A DNA stretch of 32,753 nt from Clostridiales bacterium (GCA_021107455.1 JAIOSU010000277.1:1-32753), one strand, 5' to 3'. Counted from the stretch's first letter, positions 1 to 9,246 are shown. The notes: generated from the letters alone by a model not told the origin. Numbers and translations: made by a program.

Positions 1-71
1 CCGATGTTTTTATTGATCAGTTCAGCTTGCTCAATTGTTGGATATATTCTATATTTGTAGGCTCTGTGCAT
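1..71 (-). CDS. tnpB: IS200/IS605-type TnpB (OrfB) N-terminus, truncated by window edge
   Basis: Minus-strand translation from ATG (69-71): MHRAYKYRIYPTIEQAELINKNIG, a typical TnpB N-terminus. GGGG SD upstream and a -10 TATACT (93-98). Confidence 0.85.
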   Translation of the reverse strand, partial: MHRAYKYRIYPTIEQAELINKNI

Positions 72-92
72 ACGAATCAACCCCTTGAAAAT

Positions 93-128
93 AGTATATC
101 ACAATGCAATCAACAGAACAAGTGTTCG
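93..128 (-). promoter_or_regulatory. tnpB promoter overlapped by a LexA-like box
   Basis: Minus strand: -35 TTGTTC (116-121), 17 bp spacer, -10 TATACT (93-98). CGAACACTTGTTCT (115-128) matches the Gram-positive SOS box CGAACRNRYGTTYG at about 12/14 positions. Confidence 0.5.
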
Positions 129-150
129 TTTAAAAAATCAGGCAATTCAT

Positions 151-171
151 CTCCTACCTAAGAGGAAGGAG
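151..171 (-). mobile_element. Candidate IS200/IS605 left-end hairpin
   Basis: CTCCTTCC-TCTTA-GGTAGGAG: 8-bp stem with one internal mismatch, 5-nt loop, between tnpB and the truncated host gene. Confidence 0.5.
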
Positions 172-179
172 TATTCTTG

Positions 180-542
180 CTAGTGATGATAAAAATCAGC
201 CTCAAGTTCAAAATTACTGATCCCTGAAGTGTGAGTCAGCAAGTGATGGATAGTAATTTGATCTCCATTTGGAAAATCAGAGATATAATGATCGATAGTA
301 TCGTTTACATCAAGTAATCCTTTTTCTTGTAATTGCAATATTGCACATGCAGTAAACTGTTTAGTGATTGAGGCGATTCGAAACTTGGTTTTATTAGTGT
401 TTGGAATATCATGCTCAAAATTTGCATATCCAAATCCTTTTGACACTATTACTTGGTCTTCATATACAATTGATACACTACCATTGAATCCTTTTGAAAT
501 AATAATCTTCTCAACTTCATTAGCTTTATCAATAATATTCAT
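180..542 (-). pseudogene. Truncated serine hydrolase (beta-lactamase/PBP4 family), N-terminal 120 aa only
   Basis: SITKQFTA (SxxK) and HHLLTHTSGI motifs; good SD at the start. ORF stops abruptly after FELEADFYHH next to the tnpB element; a relative in this window is 370 aa. Confidence 0.75.
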
Positions 543-560
543 TTGGAACCTCCTTCTGGA

Positions 561-1760
561 CTATTTAACCATTTTCCAAACTAAAACACCTAAACTGTTG
601 ACTACAGTCAACACCGTTGCAACAATTGCCATTACTAAAAATGCCCGCGCCAAACCAAATGCATCACCCAAAATGCCCACAACAGGGAAAATAGTAATCA
701 TGAAAAAGCTGAACACCATACTGGCCATGGACAAAATTGTCGCACGTTTTTCACTTGGAATCACTTTATTGATATAGTCTCCAAGGGCGATGAAAATCAG
801 CCCTTCTGCCAATGACATCGGAATGAAAAATAAAAAATGCCATGATGAAAATGCAATTCCAAATAAACACACCGTAGAAACAATTGGCATATAAAGTAGA
901 ATACCCCGTTCTTTGATCACCGCTTCAATTTTATAAACCTGAGGAGCAAGAAGCGCTCCTCCAAGAGCTGAAACTGCGTATAAAGTACCTATCGCAATCT
1001 CACTATACCCATCTGATTTCATGTAGTTCTGCAGATAGTAAAACACAGTGGTCACGAAGCTCATAATAAGTTGCGAAAAAATGATTAGGAACATGACACG
1101 CTTATGCATTTTGAGAACTCCAACACTTTCCTTTAACTGTCTCAGCAAATGTCCCTTTGAAGAATGGTCAATATTATTTCTACCAACGCTTGGTTCCACA
1201 AATAAAAAAGAATAGCCAAAGGACATGGTCCCAACAATAATTGTAATCAAAAAAGCAAGGTCGTAATTCTTAGTTGCCAGGTATCCACCAAGCATAAATG
1301 AGACAATACCCGCCATCTGATAAATCATCTCTTTATTGCCACTGATCCGCATAAAACCAGATTCATCATCCAGCTCTTTCAGGGAATCATATATAAGTGC
1401 ATCACCTGCACCAGATTCCATATTATATGATAGTGCTGTTATTACAAAGGATATAGCAAACCAAACAAATGAGTTTGCCAAAAGAAGAATGACCACACTG
1501 GTCAGTGACAAAAATCTTCCTACAATTCTACTGACTCTTCTCCCGTATATGTCAGCTATAGCACCTGTAGGCACTTCCATTAGAAAAGATGTTATGTGAA
1601 AAATGGTTTCAAGCAAACCGAGTTGCGTCAGACTCATGCCCTTTGAAGCCAAATAGATCATCCAGATGCCTCGGGTTAGATCCAAATTCTGTATCATCGT
1701 AAAAACATAATTGCGTTTTATATTTTTCTTAAGTCGATTGTTAAATGTTAATGTTTTCAT
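561..1760 (-). CDS. MFS transporter
   Basis: 12-TM type protein with MEVPTGAIADIYGRR motif. Start moved to MKTLTFNN (1758-1760), preceded by SD CGAGGAG. Confidence 0.85.
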   Translation of the reverse strand: MKTLTFNNRLKKNIKRNYVFTMIQNLDLTRGIWMIYLASKGMSLTQLGLLETIFHITSFLMEVPTGAIADIYGRRVSRIVGRFLSLTSVVILLLANSFVWFAISFVITALSYNMESGAGDALIYDSLKELDDESGFMRISGNKEMIYQMAGIVSFMLGGYLATKNYDLAFLITIIVGTMSFGYSFLFVEPSVGRNNIDHSSKGHLLRQLKESVGVLKMHKRVMFLIIFSQLIMSFVTTVFYYLQNYMKSDGYSEIAIGTLYAVSALGGALLAPQVYKIEAVIKERGILLYMPIVSTVCLFGIAFSSWHFLFFIPMSLAEGLIFIALGDYINKVIPSEKRATILSMASMVFSFFMITIFPVVGILGDAFGLARAFLVMAIVATVLTVVNSLGVLVWKMVK

Positions 1761-1824
1761 ATATAATTCTCCTCGAGTATAATTTTTAGTAATTTCATCG
1801 CCCACCACCCGAGGTCTATCCATA

Positions 1825-1857
1825 CAAAAAAACTCTGAATGCAATCATCCAGAGTTT
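1825..1857 (-). terminator. Intrinsic terminator/attenuator upstream of MFS gene
   Basis: Minus: AACTCTG..CAGAGTT followed by T-tract. Confidence 0.6.
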
Positions 1858-1898
1858 AAGTCAATATCTTAAGACATAAGCTTTCTGTATTTTGCACA

Positions 1899-1997
1899 TC
1901 ACCAGATTTTTCGATTTTTGGACAGACCTCTCCCGTCATATCCAAAAATTCCTGAAAATCTATTGAGTTCAGCAAAAAATCCATTCATGCCCTTCAT
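1899..1997 (-). CDS. Small ORF (32 aa), unknown
   Basis: MKGMNGFFAELNRFSGIFGYDGRGLSKNRKIW with strong SD AGGAG 7 nt before ATG. An overlapping alternative frame also gives a 42-aa ORF. Confidence 0.35.
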   Translation of the reverse strand: MKGMNGFFAELNRFSGIFGYDGRGLSKNRKIW

Positions 1998-2027
1998 ATT
2001 AATCTCCTATTAAACGTGTTCACTCTA

Positions 2028-2213
2028 TTATACAGGAATTACTGCAATCAATTCAATACCCAAATCTTGTATACGACGCAGCACTCCGTAGAGCTCTGCT
2101 TGATCCACAAACTCACCACTCAGTTTTGTGGTGAAATCCTCTTGCTGGGTCATTTCAAACTCTTCAAACAAATGATCTTTTATATACCCTTTTATGACGA
2201 TCTCATATTTCAT
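2028..2213 (-). CDS. Conserved small protein of about 61 aa, adjacent to LuxR/MalT-type regulator
   Basis: MKYEIVIKGYIKDHLFEEFEMTQQEDFTTKLSGEFVDQAELYGVLRRIQDLGIELIAVIPV; start at 2213 after GAGGTG SD. Confidence 0.6.
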   Translation of the reverse strand: MKYEIVIKGYIKDHLFEEFEMTQQEDFTTKLSGEFVDQAELYGVLRRIQDLGIELIAVIPV

Positions 2214-2240
2214 ATGGCACCTCTTGTTCACATATTGAAT

Positions 2241-4838
2241 TTACAACAGACCAAGTGTTTTTGCTTTAGCAACGGCCTCTGTTCTGCGTTTGACCTCAAG
2301 TTTGCCAAATAAACTGTTGTTATAGCTCTTTACTGTACTTAGAGCAATAAATAGCATATTTGCTATCTCTTGATTGGAAAGGCCCTTTTCAATCAACTCA
2401 AGTACTTCAAGCTCTCTAGTCGTTAATGGCTCCCTAAGAGATAGATTGGCATGCACTTTATCAGAAATTGGAAGTGACTCTGAAAATTCCACAAATGGCA
2501 ATTCTATACCTTCATCTAAAGCCAACTGCTTTGCTGACGAAAGCAGAGATTGTTTAACAGCTTCACTTTTTATGAAGCGCATCATCAGCACACTATATTC
2601 AATGACATGCAGCCATCTCTTTTGAATCTTTGCACGATCCAACAAGATTCTGCAGATCGGCTCAAGTTTTGCTGCATAACTGTTTAATGGTGCAAATTTA
2701 AATATGAGCTTCCATTTCATTTCTGTGGTATACGAGGGATCATCCTCTAAAAAAGGCTCTAGAGCGTTTATTGCTTCATCGATACGATATTTTAGTGCAT
2801 GTTCATCCTCTTCGGTCTTTAAGGTGAGCCATAAGTCCATGTCCTCTATAGTGAAGCTCTCAGGAATTGGATTTTTAAAATCACTGTTTCGTCCTTTTAT
2901 AATGCATCTTCTAGCTAGATCCCAAGAACCATTTTGAATGTGAAGCCTCGCTTTCAAGGTGTAGTACTTATATTGCCAATCCATAAACTCATACTGATGA
3001 CCATACGATTTACTGGTCTCAAGCAATCCAAAAGCTTGATCCGTATCGCCCCTAAAGCTGGCAATCATGGCTAGATAAAGGTAATAAGTCGCCATCAAAA
3101 TTGGAACAATTCCTTCCCGCTTCACTTCTTCAATTGCTTTTTCCAGTAATATTTTCGCCTGGGTCAACTGTCCCTTTTGTATATAGAGTTCAGCAATCAC
3201 CCAGACCATTGAATTCTGGACAAGTGGATTCAAAGGGCCTAGCGCTTCATTCTTCACTCTCATCATATGATAGATGGCTTCATCGAGTTCCCCCCGTCCC
3301 CAATGCACAGTTGCTACAAAGGTTTCTAGTACCCATTGTTTTTTATTGTAGTGTTGCTCTGCCAATATTTGCAGTTCCTTTGTTATTTTAAGAAGCAGGG
3401 CATAGTCTCCCATTACTGCCGCAATGTAAGCTTTCGCATTCATCAAAGTCACTGGCATCTGCTTGAACTCTTCAAGATCATTCACCAGTATATCTCCTCG
3501 TAAAGCCCAATCTTGCCACTGATCATATAACTTTTTCGCAATGTCAAACCAGGCTTCACAGGATTCAACTTCTCCTCGATCAAGTAGTGCCCAACCCACA
3601 CCTAGAGAAAGTACCGGACTACGCTTAATTAAGTCCTCGGGCAATCGATTGGCCATGTCGAGCCAACTTGATGATCTGAGTTCCAAATCCATAGTTGCCC
3701 ACTTGAACTCAATCAGTGCAGCAGCAAGTTCATTATGTCCCCCATTCAAATAGTGCTCAATGGCCTCTTGATGACGTTCCTTGCCTTCAAACCACTTTCC
3801 AGCTCGAAGGTAGATTGTGGTGATGATGTCTCTCTCCATAAGGTTAAGACGTTTTCTCAATAGTTCTCTAAACAAATGATGGTATCGGAACCATCCACTT
3901 CCCATGGTGATCAAGAAGCTGTTTGTCTTTAAGAGAAATTCAATACATTTTTCCCCTTCACCCGGTTGGAGTTCCAAGACATCATCACAGAGTTCCGGAG
4001 AAAAGTACTCAAAAATCGAAGATTTTAGCAAAAACTGACGAATAGTCTCAGTATGGCGCTCAAGTACTTCTTCTAGCAAATAATCTATAATATAGTAATG
4101 ACTTTCACTAAAATCAGCAATAAAATGATCAATGTCCTCCACCCCTTGCAGAGACAGTGCTGTCAACTGTAGTCCAGCAATCCATCCTTCGGTACGTTCA
4201 AAGAGATACTTAAGTTGATTCGAAGTCAAAGACCGATTGAGATTTTTAGAAAAAAAAGACTCCGTTTCGAGCAGTGTAAACCTCAAGTCCGACATGCGTA
4301 GTGCCGTGAGTTGACGCTGTGAATGAAGTTTGGCCAGTGAAAATGGCGGATCTTCTCTAGATATAATGCAAAGGTGCATTGATAACGGAAAATGTCCAAT
4401 CAAAGCTCTCATCATCTGATGAATCATCTCATCATTAATCACATGATAATCATCAAGAACAAGAATATACGATTGACGGATATTATGAACAAGTGTTGTA
4501 AAGGATTTAATAAGTGCCTCATCTCCGATAGTCTGACGTGCGCTGAGCAGTTGATCCATCTGCCCTGAAACCTCTGGGGCAATAGTTTTGATCCCTTCTG
4601 TTAAATACGTTAAAAATTGAGCCAGATCATTATCCCACTCATCCAGTGAATACCAAATGTAAGGTTCTCCTTGATTGGACAGCCAGTGACTGACACTCGT
4701 TGATTTGCCTGAACCTGCTTGAGCGCTGACAATGTTTATTTTTGCTGTCGAGAGGAGCCTTGTTGTCTCCGGTTTGACGACCATATCGGGTGGAAATTGA
4801 GGCTTTTGTAGTTTAGTGGGCATTATTGATAACGTCAT
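2241..4838 (-). CDS. LuxR C-terminal-related regulator, MalT-like STAND ATPase
   Basis: Walker A SAQAGSGKST, Walker B YILVLDDYH, C-terminal HTH LTTRELEVLELIEKGLSNQEIANMLFIALSTVKSYNNSLFGKLEVKRRTEAV; SD GGAGG. Confidence 0.92.
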   Translation of the reverse strand: MTLSIMPTKLQKPQFPPDMVVKPETTRLLSTAKINIVSAQAGSGKSTSVSHWLSNQGEPYIWYSLDEWDNDLAQFLTYLTEGIKTIAPEVSGQMDQLLSARQTIGDEALIKSFTTLVHNIRQSYILVLDDYHVINDEMIHQMMRALIGHFPLSMHLCIISREDPPFSLAKLHSQRQLTALRMSDLRFTLLETESFFSKNLNRSLTSNQLKYLFERTEGWIAGLQLTALSLQGVEDIDHFIADFSESHYYIIDYLLEEVLERHTETIRQFLLKSSIFEYFSPELCDDVLELQPGEGEKCIEFLLKTNSFLITMGSGWFRYHHLFRELLRKRLNLMERDIITTIYLRAGKWFEGKERHQEAIEHYLNGGHNELAAALIEFKWATMDLELRSSSWLDMANRLPEDLIKRSPVLSLGVGWALLDRGEVESCEAWFDIAKKLYDQWQDWALRGDILVNDLEEFKQMPVTLMNAKAYIAAVMGDYALLLKITKELQILAEQHYNKKQWVLETFVATVHWGRGELDEAIYHMMRVKNEALGPLNPLVQNSMVWVIAELYIQKGQLTQAKILLEKAIEEVKREGIVPILMATYYLYLAMIASFRGDTDQAFGLLETSKSYGHQYEFMDWQYKYYTLKARLHIQNGSWDLARRCIIKGRNSDFKNPIPESFTIEDMDLWLTLKTEEDEHALKYRIDEAINALEPFLEDDPSYTTEMKWKLIFKFAPLNSYAAKLEPICRILLDRAKIQKRWLHVIEYSVLMMRFIKSEAVKQSLLSSAKQLALDEGIELPFVEFSESLPISDKVHANLSLREPLTTRELEVLELIEKGLSNQEIANMLFIALSTVKSYNNSLFGKLEVKRRTEAVAKAKTLGLL

Positions 4839-4918
4839 AAGTCCTCCAGTGGATTTGCTCTGAACTTAGCAATAGAAATTTCTAACCCTATACCCACATA
4901 CTAACGATTATATGCAAT

Positions 4919-5317
4919 TTAAGCCTTTGCTTCCTTCCATCTGAGAGCCATGATCATAATTGTAATCAGAGTTATCACTTCTATTGAAGCGAAGAAGATG
5001 TAATGTGGTGAAAATGAACCACCACCTATGATGAAGGCTATGACGACTAACGGCGCTACAATATTTGCAATACGATTAATGCGATACTTAGAAAGTCTAG
5101 AGACAAGAATCATCACGATGTTCACTTCTAGTAAAACCGCTGCAACAAGTAAGAAAATCGGTGTAATGACTACTCCTTCAGCAGTTCCAGTTTCAATCAA
5201 CCCTCTTAGAAATTCTCCATTTAAAAATGAGAGCAAATCGGCACTGATGACGTTAAATTTGACAAAGATCCATAACACCATAAGCTTTGTTTGCATGCTG
5301 ATCCCTTCACTTTTCAT
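4919..5317 (-). CDS. Small integral membrane protein, DUF6326-like
   Basis: About 4 TM segments; MQTKLMVLWIFVKFNVISADLLSFLN. Overlaps the 3' end of the dehydrogenase by 4 nt. Confidence 0.6.
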   Translation of the reverse strand: MKSEGISMQTKLMVLWIFVKFNVISADLLSFLNGEFLRGLIETGTAEGVVITPIFLLVAAVLLEVNIVMILVSRLSKYRINRIANIVAPLVVIAFIIGGGSFSPHYIFFASIEVITLITIMIMALRWKEAKA

Positions 5318-6258
5318 TTGAGGTGTCCTCCTACTGCATTAGAATCATGAGGAATGGTAATCGCTACATTACCTGTTTTCGAACCTTGGTCAACATAACG
5401 ATGTGCCAAGACTATCTCCTCAAGTGAGAAAGTGCGGTCAATAACTGCATTGAGCTTGCCTTCATCATACATTTGCACTAAAAGGTCCAGAAATTCTTTT
5501 TTTTCAGACGCAACCCCATGACCAGCCACTGATGTGAATGTGCCGCTAGGTTTTAGTAGTGAATCCACATCATTTTTTTTGATTTTTCCAATTGCATCAA
5601 AAATTAAATCATATTGCTTGGACTGTTTTTTATAATCCTGTTTTTTATAATCAATTACTTCATCTGCACCAATTGATTGGAGTGTTTCCACATGTTGTGA
5701 GCTGCACACAGCTGTAACACTGGCTCCTAAGTACTTGGCGATCTGAACCGCAGCAGTACCCACCGCACCGGAAGCACCATAGATCATAACTTGCTGTCCT
5801 TTTTTAATTCCAGCCTTTTGAAGAAAATGAATCGCTGCGGTTCCTCCAAAAGGAAGCACTGCGGCTTCTTCATATGTGGCTGTTTTGGGTTTCAGTCCCA
5901 TGCAACCTTTTTCGCTCAATACGGCATATTGCGCATGTCCACCAAAACGCATACCCGTCATGGCAAATATTTCATCTCCTACATCGAATAAAGAAACACC
6001 TTCACCAATTTCCACAATTTTACCCGCGAGTGCCACTCCTAAGATTGGCTTTCTCGGCTTTGTTATGCCGAGAACAAGTCTCAATGCCGTTTTAGTGACA
6101 GGACTTGCTATTAACCCTCTCACTCTGACATCGCCAGAATTCATGGAGCTTGCCATAACTTTTATAAGTACTTCACCTTTATTTACTTTTGGCACTTGGA
6201 CATCCAACAGTTTGATTTTGTCAGGTGAACCATAGCCTTCACATACAGCTGCTTTCAT
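5314..6258 (-). CDS. NAD(P)-dependent alcohol dehydrogenase / quinone-reductase-like MDR oxidoreductase
   Basis: MKAAVCEGYGSPDKIKLLDV start, MIYGASGAVGTAAVQIAKYLGA nucleotide-binding motif; SD AGGAGG. Confidence 0.88.
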   Translation of the reverse strand: MKAAVCEGYGSPDKIKLLDVQVPKVNKGEVLIKVMASSMNSGDVRVRGLIASPVTKTALRLVLGITKPRKPILGVALAGKIVEIGEGVSLFDVGDEIFAMTGMRFGGHAQYAVLSEKGCMGLKPKTATYEEAAVLPFGGTAAIHFLQKAGIKKGQQVMIYGASGAVGTAAVQIAKYLGASVTAVCSSQHVETLQSIGADEVIDYKKQDYKKQSKQYDLIFDAIGKIKKNDVDSLLKPSGTFTSVAGHGVASEKKEFLDLLVQMYDEGKLNAVIDRTFSLEEIVLAHRYVDQGSKTGNVAITIPHDSNAVGGHLK

Positions 6259-6345
6259 AAGCCACCTCCTAATGTAACTTCATCATAACATCTCGGAGGA
6301 CCCATCCCTAGCAACTAAAGTTGGTATTTGGAGTTGGAAATTCAA

Positions 6346-7458
6346 CTATCCCTTCATGCGTTTGATTACGGACAAAATATCGATCAATGCTCGAAAGCTA
6401 GGTACCATCTTGCTAGTGGATCCAAAATTGAGTACAATGTGTGTATCTGAAGTTGGGTCGTAAAACAAATGAGTGGATAGAATGCCAATATGACCTCTTA
6501 CAAGAGGAAGTTTAAGCAAAGGAAAAAACTTATTAAAGCGCACAGTCATTCCTCCACCTCCCGTATAAATGCCTTTTTCAAATTGATTCTCATTTGAGAA
6601 CATCTCAGAAAGTGATCGATCGGAAATCAAATTACCACTATGCAATGCAACACTAAACTTCTTTAATTCATCAAGCGTTGAAATGATACCACCTCCTGCC
6701 CAATCGACTGAAAGTGCATTTTTGTCACCAAACTCTTCTCCTTCGAGCCACAAGTCTGCAATAGGTAATGAATGATTCGACAAAGGTTTAGAGCGCATTG
6801 TCATGTATGAGTCAGTCATCGAAAGCGGTTCGAAAATTCTTTCTTCAAGTGCTTTCTCAAGCGATTTTCCTTCAACAATTTCAATCAGCATTCCCAATAG
6901 GATAAACCCTGTATCCGAATAAAGATAACCCTTTCCTGGTGCACTCACGGGTACTTGTCGTTCGCTGGAAAAATCCAGCAAATCTTGTGGTTGCCATATT
7001 TTATCGCTTTGGGTTCTTAAAAGTGTCCTCATGTTTTCTCCATCCAAAACTGGACCTTCAAAATAATCTGCGATACCAGAAGTATGGGAGAGCAAGTGCC
7101 TGTAGGTCACTATATCGCTATGATCCACACCATTATATACAAACAAATTTCCCAGCAGTTCTCTCTCAATAGTTTTTATAATTGGGGCATCAAGTATAAT
7201 TTTTTGCTCCTCAGCCAGTTGATAAATTATCGTTGCAGTAAAAAGTTTTCCTATGCTCGCCACATGAAAAGGTTGTCCTGCAGTCAGTTTCCCAGCTCTT
7301 TTTGATGAACCTTCCGCAAAGCTCCAATCTAGTTCAAGCATAGGAGAATAAACGTGTGCCTGTACACCTGAATAATTTTTCTTGATTTTGCTCGCTTTCA
7401 AAAAATATTTTGTAAAATGTGCGTATGCCCGATCTTTTGAATTTGACTTTTTAGACAT
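6346..7458 (-). CDS. Serine hydrolase (beta-lactamase/PBP4 family)
   Basis: SIGK, YSDTGFILLG, HLLSHTSGIADYF motifs; SD AAGGAGG. Confidence 0.88.
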   Translation of the reverse strand: MSKKSNSKDRAYAHFTKYFLKASKIKKNYSGVQAHVYSPMLELDWSFAEGSSKRAGKLTAGQPFHVASIGKLFTATIIYQLAEEQKIILDAPIIKTIERELLGNLFVYNGVDHSDIVTYRHLLSHTSGIADYFEGPVLDGENMRTLLRTQSDKIWQPQDLLDFSSERQVPVSAPGKGYLYSDTGFILLGMLIEIVEGKSLEKALEERIFEPLSMTDSYMTMRSKPLSNHSLPIADLWLEGEEFGDKNALSVDWAGGGIISTLDELKKFSVALHSGNLISDRSLSEMFSNENQFEKGIYTGGGGMTVRFNKFFPLLKLPLVRGHIGILSTHLFYDPTSDTHIVLNFGSTSKMVPSFRALIDILSVIKRMKG

Positions 7459-7507
7459 TGCTATTCCTCCTTCTTAAAGTTACAATAAAATATATAAACA
7501 GACATCT

Positions 7508-7526
7508 ATATTACTTAAAGTAATAT
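7508..7526. promoter_or_regulatory. Perfect palindrome, candidate PadR operator in divergent promoter
   Basis: ATATTACTT-A-AAGTAATAT between the divergent serine hydrolase and padR genes. Confidence 0.55.
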
Positions 7527-7554
7527 GACTTATAGTAACATAAAGGAGCCAAAA

Positions 7555-8082
7555 ATGGAATATGTAATTTTAGGATTATTGATGATCCAACCTTCTACAC
7601 TTTATTCTCTTAATAAATCCTTCGAGCAAGGCATCTCACTTTTCTTTAGTCCAAGCCTTGGTAGTATCAATAGTGCCATTAAGCGTCTTATCGATAAAAA
7701 GCTGGTTGCACAGGAACAAAGCATTGAAAATGGTAGAGCTAAAAAAATACTCACCATCACAGATATGGGGCAAAGTGCTTTCATCAACTGGATGCATGAA
7801 CCCCTTGACGCTAAGAATTTAGAAGTAAGTTTTCTCTCAAGACTTTATTTTTTAGGACTGATTGAAGATCAATCACAAAAAAAAGCCCTCGTTGAGGGCA
7901 TGTATCGATCTACCGTCGCTTCTAAGGCAACACTCGATGAAACTGAAATTATGCTGAACACCATGGAAATTCCTAAAGCCTATCAAGACATATTTCACTA
8001 TCAAAAAAAAGTCCTGCAATATGGCATTGATACTCATAGCTATACAATTGATTGGATTGAAAATTTGATTAAAGAACTGTGA
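7555..8082 (+). CDS. PadR family transcriptional regulator
   Basis: MEYVILGLLMIQPSTLYSLNKSFEQGISLFFSPSLGSINSAIKRLIDKKLV; start after AAAGGAG SD. Confidence 0.85.
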   Translation: MEYVILGLLMIQPSTLYSLNKSFEQGISLFFSPSLGSINSAIKRLIDKKLVAQEQSIENGRAKKILTITDMGQSAFINWMHEPLDAKNLEVSFLSRLYFLGLIEDQSQKKALVEGMYRSTVASKATLDETEIMLNTMEIPKAYQDIFHYQKKVLQYGIDTHSYTIDWIENLIKEL

Positions 8083-8683
8083 GTTTACCTCTAAACATCG
8101 CATACACAGTCAATTGATCTATTGTCCGTGCCTCAATGAGTTTATAGCCGAATCTTTCATAGTATGCAATATTGGCTTCATTTTCTGTATCCAGTCCGAT
8201 TCCCAAGCTTTCTGGATCTGCATCAACCTTCGCATGAATTTCTTCCAGAATGGCACGACCAATCCCACGGCCTTGGGCTTCGGGCGCAATGCCAATGAAT
8301 ACCAAATAATGATGAGGGTGCTTAGGCCTGATAGATGTAGTGAATCGCATGTAACGATTAAAGAATGTAAACCCTTCTGACGACATCATGCGCTTCAATT
8401 TGATGACCTCTCTCATAAAATCAAATTTCAACATTTTGAACAAACTCTTGATTATATTACCTGAATCCTTTTCGAAGCTAGCCACCCCAATAATCGTATC
8501 ATTCTCTTTTACAACCAGTCCATTCTCACCTAAATCTATAGATTTCTTTATTAGAAATCTTGAAAACAATTCTTTTTCTTCATCTGTACTTAGTGTGTGA
8601 GTAAAAAGCGGATCATTCTTAAAGGAGGAAGCAATCACATTAACACAACTTTCCACATCACTTGCCTTAAGTTTTTCAGTCAT
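8069..8683 (-). CDS. GNAT family N-acetyltransferase
   Basis: FIGIAPEAQGRGIGRAILEEI acetyl-CoA motif; ATGA overlap with upstream gene. Confidence 0.88.
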   Translation of the reverse strand: MTEKLKASDVESCVNVIASSFKNDPLFTHTLSTDEEKELFSRFLIKKSIDLGENGLVVKENDTIIGVASFEKDSGNIIKSLFKMLKFDFMREVIKLKRMMSSEGFTFFNRYMRFTTSIRPKHPHHYLVFIGIAPEAQGRGIGRAILEEIHAKVDADPESLGIGLDTENEANIAYYERFGYKLIEARTIDQLTVYAMFRGKLTVL

Positions 8684-9225
8684 GCTTTGCCTCCTTCATG
8701 GTCCACACCAAAACTATAAATTACTTTGATGACAAAAAATACTGACATTGTCAGGAATACTAAAGAGGCTTCGCTATAAAGATTCAGCGACGTAAATATT
8801 CCCATGCCCATCAAAGCACCCGCCACTACTCGTTGATGAATTGACCCCTTGAGAATATTCACCACACTTACTGAGAAAATTGTATATCCCCAAATCAAAG
8901 AAGCATTAAAAATTGAGCCCCCTAATAGCCATGCAATAAGGATCGGCTGTATATGAACCGCAATAAAGATCCATCGATTAACTGGTCTAGCCGCATAGTA
9001 GTCATTTGTCCCTTTAGTGAAATTGGCAACCGTTCCTGCAATGATATCCGCTAAAAGTAAAAATGCGAACGCTCCTCTTGTGATTCCATTTTGAACAAAA
9101 GCATCCCCTTCCGCCATAATAAGCCAGCCCATCACAGCAATTGTTACTGCTCCTATCATCATTAGTGATACATAATGGGTTTCTTCACCTAAAATATCAT
9201 GGAAAAACTTATGTACTTTTATCAT
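8680..9225 (-). CDS. Uncharacterised integral membrane protein
   Basis: About 5 TM segments, good coding context, overlaps GNAT start by 4 nt. Confidence 0.65.
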   Translation of the reverse strand: MIKVHKFFHDILGEETHYVSLMMIGAVTIAVMGWLIMAEGDAFVQNGITRGAFAFLLLADIIAGTVANFTKGTNDYYAARPVNRWIFIAVHIQPILIAWLLGGSIFNASLIWGYTIFSVSVVNILKGSIHQRVVAGALMGMGIFTSLNLYSEASLVFLTMSVFFVIKVIYSFGVDHEGGKA

Positions 9226-9246
9226 TTTTCAATCCTCCTGTTTTCT

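Noticed and set aside
364-777. Plus-strand 137-aa ORF
   Set aside because: Antisense to the hydrolase fragment and MFS gene; composition consistent with a shadow ORF.
1866-1900. A second UGA-UGU (..KNRKIW-UGA-UGU-AKYRKLMS) at the end of the 32-aa small ORF, possible second selenoprotein
   Set aside because: No conserved redox context, only 9 more codons, no convincing hairpin found, and an alternative overlapping frame explains the DNA; treated as an ordinary stop.
5791-6235. Three plus-strand ORFs over the dehydrogenase
   Set aside because: Antisense shadows in different frames, no SD or recognisable domain.
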